This document shows, in pieces, positions 58,897 through 64,000 of a DNA stretch of 64,000 nucleotides (positions are counted from its first letter, which is position 1; every line of letters starts with the position of its first letter). The notes below the pieces were generated by a model. The model was given only the letters and a program-made list of their open reading frames with translations. It did no database searches and was not told the origin of the DNA. The stretch is taken from NCBI RefSeq assembly GCF_018811945.1, contig NZ_JACRVU010000005.1, forward strand, positions 1-64,000. Reading direction: 5' to 3'. The position numbers and the translations under genes were made by a program. The stretch is from Gluconobacter sp. P1C6_b (lineage in GTDB: Bacteria; Pseudomonadota; Alphaproteobacteria; Acetobacterales; Acetobacteraceae).

Positions 58897-60660
58897 ATGA
58901 TCCATTTCATGCCGCGCAGCCGCGAGGCGGCATGTCGCCCGGCTCTCTGTCTGGCGTTCTGCATGTTCATCCTGATCGCTCCGACAGGACCCGCAAAGGC
59001 ACAGACACCCGCAGATACCTCCGGAACCGCAGGACAGGCGGCTCCTGCCATCTCCGCTGCTACGCCCACACCGCAGCCAACACTTTCAGTTTCCCTGACA
59101 CGCGAAGTGCTGGTCGCAGCCCTTGGCTTTCTGGAGCCCCGCACGCTCGAGGCGCATTCCGCGCGGGATTTCTGCCTGTGGGGACTGGACGGGCTGACGG
59201 CCATCGACCCCACCCTTTCCGTCACGGAAACACGCCCTGAGGTGTCGGGACCGGCACCCTCTTCCGGTGAGGCGATGGCGGCAGAAAAAACCTCTGCCGA
59301 TGCGTCTGCGCAGGCGCCCACAATGCTGAATGTCCTCCAGGGACAGACGGTCGTGTTCAGCCGGATCATGCCGGTCGCGGACAGTAACGGGGCATGGGCC
59401 GATCTGGTTACGGCTGCCATGCAGGCAGCCTGGCAGCGCTCCGCCACGCTGCGGGAGGCCGGGTCAGACGCGCTTCTGCAGGGATTTTTCGACGAACTTT
59501 TCAATCATCTCGATCCCTATTCCCGGTATCTCGGTCCTTCTCCGGCCACTTCGGACCGCACGCGGCGGACCGGCAATACGGGAACGGTGGGGCTGAGTCT
59601 GGGCCAGAGCGGCCGCATGATCGTGATTACGGCCGTCAACGCCAACGGCCCCGCCTGGGAAGCCGGCGTGGATACGGGCGAGCGTCTGATCTCCGTCAAC
59701 GGCCGGTCGACGCATGGTCAGGATGTCACCACGGTCCAGGGCTGGCTGGAGGGCGATGAGCATACCTCCGTCACGCTGGGGATCGCCGCAAAAGGTCATC
59801 GGACAACGACGCTGCGGCTGGAACGGACACAGGTTCCGCCTGAAACCGTCTTCGCCTCGACGGACGGCCCTTTCACCGTTCTGCGCGTCACGTCCTTTTC
59901 GACCCAGACCGCGGAAGAGATCAGCCAGTATATCGATCAGGTCGTGGACGAACCGACACCGGATACGCCTGCCCCTTCTGCCAGCAGGAACAAGACAGCA
60001 GGGATCATTCTTGACCTGCGTGGTGATCGCGGCGGCGTCCTTCAGCAGGCCGTCACCACGGCGGCCCTGCTGCTGGATCATGGAGTGGCCGTCACCACAC
60101 ATGGCCGGAACCCTTTGGCCAACCATATCTGGGCCGTTCAGGGTGGCGACATGACCAATGGCACGCCGGTGGTGATTCTCGTGGACGGACGGACAGCCAG
60201 CGCGGCTGAAATCCTGGCTTCCGCACTGTCCGATCACCGGCGCGCCGTCGTGATCGGGAGCGAGACGCTCGGCAAGGGACTCGTGCAGGTGATCGGACAG
60301 ATGCCGAACGGAGGGGAGCTGTTCGTGACGTGGAGTCGCAATCAGGCGCCGCTCGGCTGGCCCATTCAGGGTCTGGGCGTCATGCCGCAGGTCTGCACAT
60401 CGCTTGGCGCCGAGTCCCTTCAGGCCCAGCTCTCCGCCCTGAAGCAGGGAAACACCCTGCAGGGCGAGGCCGTGCAGATGGCACGCGCGGCCCGCTACCC
60501 GGTTCCGGTGACGAAAATCCTCGATATCCGGAAACATTGCCCGGCCGCCATCGGCTCCGATGCCGACATGGACGCCGCCAGGGTGCTGCTGTCTTCCCCT
60601 GCCGCCTACAGGGCGGCGCTGGAGTCTGTTCCTGACGAGAACAGCGCGCCCATCCACTAA
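58897..60660 (+). CDS. S41-family C-terminal processing protease
   Basis: An exported protease of 587 residues from the ATG at 58897 (58909 is also possible; no strong ribosome site). A hydrophobic signal near residues 13-32 (PALCLAFCMFILIAPTGPAKA) is followed by a low-complexity Thr/Pro/Ala region. The PDZ domain (about 220-310) contains GLSLGQSGRMIVITAVNANGPA and ERLISVNGRSTHG. The protease core has GIILDLRGDRGG, the nucleophile Ser in VDGRTASAAEILASAL and the base Lys in GSETLGKGLVQ. It probably trims periplasmic or envelope proteins. It is not part of the topA operon by overlap. Confidence 0.9.
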   Translation: MIHFMPRSREAACRPALCLAFCMFILIAPTGPAKAQTPADTSGTAGQAAPAISAATPTPQPTLSVSLTREVLVAALGFLEPRTLEAHSARDFCLWGLDGLTAIDPTLSVTETRPEVSGPAPSSGEAMAAEKTSADASAQAPTMLNVLQGQTVVFSRIMPVADSNGAWADLVTAAMQAAWQRSATLREAGSDALLQGFFDELFNHLDPYSRYLGPSPATSDRTRRTGNTGTVGLSLGQSGRMIVITAVNANGPAWEAGVDTGERLISVNGRSTHGQDVTTVQGWLEGDEHTSVTLGIAAKGHRTTTLRLERTQVPPETVFASTDGPFTVLRVTSFSTQTAEEISQYIDQVVDEPTPDTPAPSASRNKTAGIILDLRGDRGGVLQQAVTTAALLLDHGVAVTTHGRNPLANHIWAVQGGDMTNGTPVVILVDGRTASAAEILASALSDHRRAVVIGSETLGKGLVQVIGQMPNGGELFVTWSRNQAPLGWPIQGLGVMPQVCTSLGAESLQAQLSALKQGNTLQGEAVQMARAARYPVPVTKILDIRKHCPAAIGSDADMDAARVLLSSPAAYRAALESVPDENSAPIH

Positions 60661-60685
60661 CTTTGCAGGACGAACGGAAACAGTC

Positions 60686-61027
60686 ATGGGCGCACGATTG
60701 AAAACGGGACTCTGGGTACGGGCTGTCCTGCGCCGTATTTCCTCGGACGGAACCTCGGCCATGGTCCTGAAGAAAGGCGACGAGGACGCCGGTGCGGTCC
60801 TGATCGTCCTGACCGATCGCTCGGGTGGAACCGGCGTCCTGCGCGAAGACGGAAACGGGTGGGCCCGCGTGGATGCTACCGATCCGGCAGGCGTGGACGC
60901 CTATCTGGAGCGACAGAAAAAATATGATCCTGACCTGTGGATCATCGAACTGGAGATGCGGGACGTGTCCCAGCCCATAGAACGCACCCTCGGGTCGCGA
61001 CGGCTCGATCTGGACGAAGAGGCGTAA
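60686..61027 (+). CDS. DUF1491 family protein
   Basis: A 113-residue protein of the DUF1491 family: RLKTGLWVRAVLRRIS, AMVLKKGDEDAGAVLIVL and DAYLERQKKYDPDLWIIELEM are its fingerprint. The function is unknown; it is common in alphaproteobacteria. The start ATG at 60686 has GGAAA upstream at normal spacing and the earlier part of the frame overlaps the S41 protease. No signal peptide, so cytoplasmic. It begins 25 bases after the protease stop and may share its transcript. Confidence 0.85.
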   Translation: MGARLKTGLWVRAVLRRISSDGTSAMVLKKGDEDAGAVLIVLTDRSGGTGVLREDGNGWARVDATDPAGVDAYLERQKKYDPDLWIIELEMRDVSQPIERTLGSRRLDLDEEA

Positions 61028-61182
61028 ACTGTGGGAGTGAAGACACAGCGCATGGCGAACCTGCCATAAAGAAAACCGCATGATGCGGCATTGTGTCGTG
61101 TGATGCGTTGCCATCGTCCGAGCTTTCGGCAAGAACACACGCAGATAAGGTTGGCAGATTTGTCTGGTTGGAGAGAAATGAC

Positions 61183-62331
61183 ATGACGCAACGATCCGTT
61201 GTCAGGACCTGGCTTACCCGTGCCGGGTTCACTGCAGGCGTTTCGATGCTCGTCATGGGTGCCGCAACCGCACAGCCCGTCAAAGGCCTGTATATTGCCG
61301 GGGAAGGCGGCGCCAGCTTCAATCAGGACCAGACCGCGCGCCTGTCGCCGGTCTTTCCGAGCGGACGCGACCATTACCAGGCCGGTGTGACCGGTATTGG
61401 CAGCCTGGGCTATGGACTCGGAAATGGATTCCGCGTCGAGGTCGAGGGGAACTACCGCAACAACCGTCTGCAGCAGTTCCGCTCCAGCACCTTCCCGTCT
61501 TCCGTCGGTGGACGTCAGCAGGGCTATGGCGTCATGGCCAATGCCCTGTTCGACATGGACATCGGCAAGTCCTGGGTCTTCCCGTATTTCGGCGCAGGCA
61601 TCGGCTATGGCTGGCAGGCCATGAACACCTATGTTCATGCTCCGAACGGCGCCTTTGACCAGCATGTCGGCGGCACGACAGGGAACTTCGCCTATCAGGG
61701 CATCTTCGGCCTGTCCTTCCCCGTCCCCTGGGTCGTAGGCCTGTCGGCTACGGCAGAATACCGGTTCTATACACTGATGGGTCCGAACGGGCATCATGCC
61801 ACGGCGACCGGAATCTATGGCGGCTGGGACAAGACCAAGGAATTCGGGGTCTCCAGTGGCAACCGCGATACCCGCACGGACTTCAACCATTCGCTGATGC
61901 TGGGGCTGCGCTATGAGTTCAATCCCGCTCCCCCGCCGCCCAAGCCGGTTGCGGCTCCCATGCCGATCCCCGGGCCTGCGCCCACCCGCACCTATCTGGT
62001 ATTTTTTGACTGGGATTCGGCTGAGCTGAGCACACGCGCGAAAGCCGTGGTGGCAGCGGCAGCCCGCAACTCTACCTCGGTGCAGGTCACACATATCGAG
62101 GTCAGCGGCTATACCGACACGTCGGCCGCCCATCCCGGACATCGTGGCGAGGCCTACAACCTGGCGCTCTCTCAGCGTCGTGCAAATACGGTCAAGGAAG
62201 AGTTGGTCCGTGACGGCGTAGCCGCAGGACTGATCACGACTCAGGGCTTCGGCGAGAGCCATCCGCTGGTGGTTACCGCTGCCAATACCCGCGAACCCCA
62301 GAACCGCCGCGTGGAAATCGATTTCAAGTAA
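61183..62331 (+). CDS. OmpA-family outer-membrane protein
   Basis: A 382-residue protein: signal peptide (FTAGVSMLVMGAATAQ), an eight-stranded beta-barrel-like N-terminal domain (GLYIAGEGGASFNQDQT to FNHSLMLGLRYEFNP), a Pro-rich hinge (PAPPPPKPVAAPMPIPGPAP), and a C-terminal OmpA domain with VFFDWDSAELSTRAKAVV, HIEVSGYTDTS and the LSQRRANTVKEELVRDG and EPQNRRVEIDFK ends, which binds peptidoglycan. GGAGAG precedes the ATG. A terminator follows. Confidence 0.92.
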   Translation: MTQRSVVRTWLTRAGFTAGVSMLVMGAATAQPVKGLYIAGEGGASFNQDQTARLSPVFPSGRDHYQAGVTGIGSLGYGLGNGFRVEVEGNYRNNRLQQFRSSTFPSSVGGRQQGYGVMANALFDMDIGKSWVFPYFGAGIGYGWQAMNTYVHAPNGAFDQHVGGTTGNFAYQGIFGLSFPVPWVVGLSATAEYRFYTLMGPNGHHATATGIYGGWDKTKEFGVSSGNRDTRTDFNHSLMLGLRYEFNPAPPPPKPVAAPMPIPGPAPTRTYLVFFDWDSAELSTRAKAVVAAAARNSTSVQVTHIEVSGYTDTSAAHPGHRGEAYNLALSQRRANTVKEELVRDGVAAGLITTQGFGESHPLVVTAANTREPQNRRVEIDFK

Positions 62332-62361
62332 GGTCCGCGAACAGACCCGGATCCCGGTCAG

Positions 62362-62394
62362 CCGGCGGCTTCTCACGAGGTCGCCGGTTTTTTT
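62362..62394 (+). terminator. Terminator after the OmpA-family gene
   Basis: CCGGCG (62362-62367) pairs with CGCCGG (62382-62387) across a short stem-loop, followed by T7. The stem can be lengthened by further bases. It lies about 30 bases beyond the stop codon. Confidence 0.85.
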
Positions 62395-62401
62395 ACGCCT
62401 G

Positions 62402-62436
62402 CTCTCCGCCCTTCCGGCATAAAAAAGGGCGGAGAG
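62402..62436 (-). terminator. Hairpin downstream of the lipoprotein gene
   Basis: A perfect 12-pair stem CTCTCCGCCCTT/AAGGGCGGAGAG with an 11-base loop, 45 bases after the minus-strand lipoprotein stop. No T-run follows on that strand, so termination strength is uncertain. Confidence 0.5.
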
Positions 62437-62480
62437 AAACCTCCCCGCCCTTTCAGACCCATCGACGTGATGGAAAAGCC

Positions 62481-63056
62481 TTACTTCTTGCGGCGCACCG
62501 TGTGACGGACGGTGGCTTTCTTGGCCGTCGTCTTCGCGGGCGTCGGAGCGACGACTGCGGGCGGCTTGGCGACAACGACGCCTGTTGCATCTACCGTGGC
62601 ATGGATCGTCAAATGCTCGCGCTTCTGGCCACCACCCGGGATCAGCTCGGCCGTGAACGAATCCGTTCCGGCGTAAGCCGTGGCCGGCGTGTAATCCACA
62701 TAGGTCTTGCCATCATAATTGTAGAGGAAGGCCTTGCCGTGTGCCGGCGGCGGGTTGACGCCGAAGGAGGCATAATTGCCACCCATCGGCTTCTGGATGG
62801 CGATGGAGCACAGTCCGTCATCGCTGCGGACCGTCATGTCCACGCTCATCGTGCCGTCAGCGGCCTTCTTGACGGCGGAGACGTGGCAGACAGCGGAGGT
62901 CCGCTGGTAGCCGAAGGGATTCGGGGCCACGGAACGCTGGACGATCGGCTGTTGGGCACAACCGGAGAGAAGCAGGGAAACGGCCAGTGCCGAACCCAGG
63001 GTAATGGCAGAACCTCGCAGACGCACGCTCAACTCCAACGCATCGTGACAGGACAT
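62481..63056 (-). CDS. Predicted lipoprotein of unknown function
   Basis: A 191-residue protein with a lipoprotein signal (ITLGSALAVSLLLSGC; lipidated Cys near residue 33). The mature domain carries two Cys (SAVCHVSAV, DGLCSIAI) and an Ig-like or cadherin-like beta pattern with YVDYTPATAYAGTDSFTAELI, followed by a Pro/Ala/Lys-rich tail ending in VRHTVRRKK. The basic tail may contact DNA, polysaccharide or peptidoglycan. No family assigned with confidence. It is divergent from the next gene across about 280 bases. Confidence 0.72.
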   Translation of the reverse strand: MSCHDALELSVRLRGSAITLGSALAVSLLLSGCAQQPIVQRSVAPNPFGYQRTSAVCHVSAVKKAADGTMSVDMTVRSDDGLCSIAIQKPMGGNYASFGVNPPPAHGKAFLYNYDGKTYVDYTPATAYAGTDSFTAELIPGGGQKREHLTIHATVDATGVVVAKPPAVVAPTPAKTTAKKATVRHTVRRKK

Positions 63057-63338
63057 GCCGCCTTTTCACGGCAGACAGACGTTCGCATGTAGAACAGGAC
63101 AGCACGGGGCGAAAGGCTGCATGGGGACAGTGTGGCCATTTTGACGGTATTTTGTGCCTGGGAAGCGATAAATTCGCCCCCGGACGTCCCGCGCCAATTT
63201 TCTGCCACGAAATCATGTTTCGGATTAAGGGCTTGCCGCACGTTCCTCAGACGCAGAATCAGCTTTCGCGGGGGGTCGACCGCGGGTAGTCTGTTCCAGT
63301 GGTTGTGGCCGGTCGATCCGGTCTTGTGGAGTCTGTCA

Positions 63339-63899
63339 ATGCCGTCGATCTTCCGTCGTTCCTTCAAGAGCCTGCTTGCTGTCGGGCTTTCCTGCGCTAC
63401 GCTTGCTGCCGTTCATCCCCTGTCCGCCCGCGCTGCGGACTGCGGCAATTCACCCGCTCACGAAGCCTTCGATGTGGCTGGCCTGAAGTCCGAGCTGATG
63501 GTGACGGCTCTGTCGTGCAAGGCGCAGGACCGTTACAACGCTTTCGTCAGCAAGTTCCGCCCGGCCCTGCTGAATGCGGACGAGCGTCTGAACAGCTATT
63601 TCCATACGACCTATGGCCGTCGTGCGCAGGTCGAGCATGACGACTACATCACGCAGCTTGCCGATATCCAGTCACTGGGCGGCCTGAAGTCCGGTACGGT
63701 CTTCTGCCAGCAGCGCGAAGCCATGTTTGATGAAATCGACGCTCTTGAATCGGCGTCCGATCTGGCGCATTACGCCGAAGCCAAGGACGTGGCCCAGCCA
63801 GCTTCCTATGAGAGCTGCGAGGCTCCGGCAACCATTGACCGCCACTCCCGCAAGGGCGTGACGAAGCGGGCAGCCACCCGCCACACGAACCGCGCCTGA
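63339..63899 (+). CDS. Exported protein of unknown function
   Basis: A 186-residue protein. The start ATG at 63339 has GTGGAG seven bases upstream; the frame is open earlier but unlikely coding. The signal peptide is SFKSLLAVGLSCATLAAVHPLSARAAD. The mature part has four or five Cys residues (DCGNS, ALSCKAQ, TVFCQQ, YESCEAP), a predominance of helices, and a His/Arg-rich basic C-terminus with KGVTKRAATRHTNRA. I do not recognise the family. It may relate to the divergent lipoprotein, which shares a basic C-terminal tail. Confidence 0.72.
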   Translation: MPSIFRRSFKSLLAVGLSCATLAAVHPLSARAADCGNSPAHEAFDVAGLKSELMVTALSCKAQDRYNAFVSKFRPALLNADERLNSYFHTTYGRRAQVEHDDYITQLADIQSLGGLKSGTVFCQQREAMFDEIDALESASDLAHYAEAKDVAQPASYESCEAPATIDRHSRKGVTKRAATRHTNRA

Positions 63900-63966
63900 G
63901 CCAATCTCTGACCCTGTCGCGAAGCGTTCGCTTGACGTTCCGTGACGGGACGGCGACAACGCAGAC

Positions 63967-64000
63967 ATGAGCGATCTGTTCGAGTCAGGAAAGACAGGCA
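63967..64000 (+). CDS. Start of a gene leaving the window
   Basis: An ATG at 63967 opens a frame reading MSDLFESGKTG to the window edge. Such an opening resembles DNA topoisomerase IV subunit B (ParE) in alphaproteobacteria, but eleven residues cannot establish this. There is no strong ribosome site. Confidence 0.3.
   Translation, partial: MSDLFESGKTG

Noticed and set aside
56389-58905. An 838-codon minus-strand frame opposite topA
   Set aside because: It mirrors the topoisomerase gene, has Arg/His/Gly-rich antisense composition and no ribosome site.

Overview
The window reads as a chromosomal segment from an acetic acid bacterium (Acetobacteraceae, most likely Gluconobacter or a close relative). 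The grounds are GC-rich coding DNA, an F1-only ATP synthase operon (atpHAGDC with no F0 genes), alphaproteobacterial arrangements (tRNA-Trp/secE/nusG, hrcA divergent from rph, dprA-topA) and the general protein character. The genus is inferred; no 16S gene is present. Nearly all the DNA is coding, with short gaps, overlapping start/stop codons and several strong hairpin terminators.

Layout. 1-5.8 kb: a candidate 34-codon gene, then the F1-ATPase operon on the minus strand. 6-7.8 kb: an exported cupin protein, tRNA-Gly, tRNA-Trp, secE and nusG, closed by a terminator where rplK would normally follow. 7.8-11.6 kb: a complete pqiABC envelope-lipid transport operon. 11.8-13.3 kb: tRNA-Thr, a GhrA-type 2-hydroxyacid dehydrogenase and a small basic protein. 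13.3-21.1 kb: a compact nitrogen-scavenging cluster resembling the Klebsiella hpx ureide/oxamate genes. It holds an allantoate-amidohydrolase-like M20 enzyme, a ureidoglycine-glyoxylate-type aminotransferase, a LysR regulator, a cytoplasmic gamma-glutamyltranspeptidase-fold hydrolase (HpxW-like), a dicarboxylate symporter, and an AtzE/HpxY-like amidase with its small AtzG/HpxX-like partner. 21.2-27.6 kb: a nucleotide-sugar epimerase, an isolated flgH, and a tonB-exbB-exbD-exbD-TPR operon.

27.6-34.1 kb: prfB with an intact programmed +1 frameshift, PBP1A, hrcA, rph and rdgB. 34.1-40.7 kb: an island-like stretch with AT-rich flanks. It carries two glycosyltransferase-type genes around a large exported protein with a tail-fibre-like character, and it looks like an acquired cell-surface locus. 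40.7-50.3 kb: a CPA2 antiporter, a secreted amidohydrolase, an ABC exporter, endonuclease III, an exported protein, a ComEC/Rec2-like channel, and a pair encoding two proteins with Tat-like leaders (cupin plus NADP-binding fold).

50.5-61 kb: a tightly coupled run gltX-pyrB-pyrC'-plsY, then dprA, topA, an S41 protease and a DUF1491 gene. The pyrC-like product has lost the metal-binding HxH motif and other catalytic residues, so it is probably a structural pseudo-dihydroorotase partner of PyrB. 61-64 kb: an OmpA-family protein, a lipoprotein, an exported protein, and the first codons of a gene leaving the window.

The items most worth following up are the hpx/atzEG-like ureide cluster, the dead dihydroorotase, the surface island, the Tat-exported dinucleotide-binding protein and the small gene at the left end.
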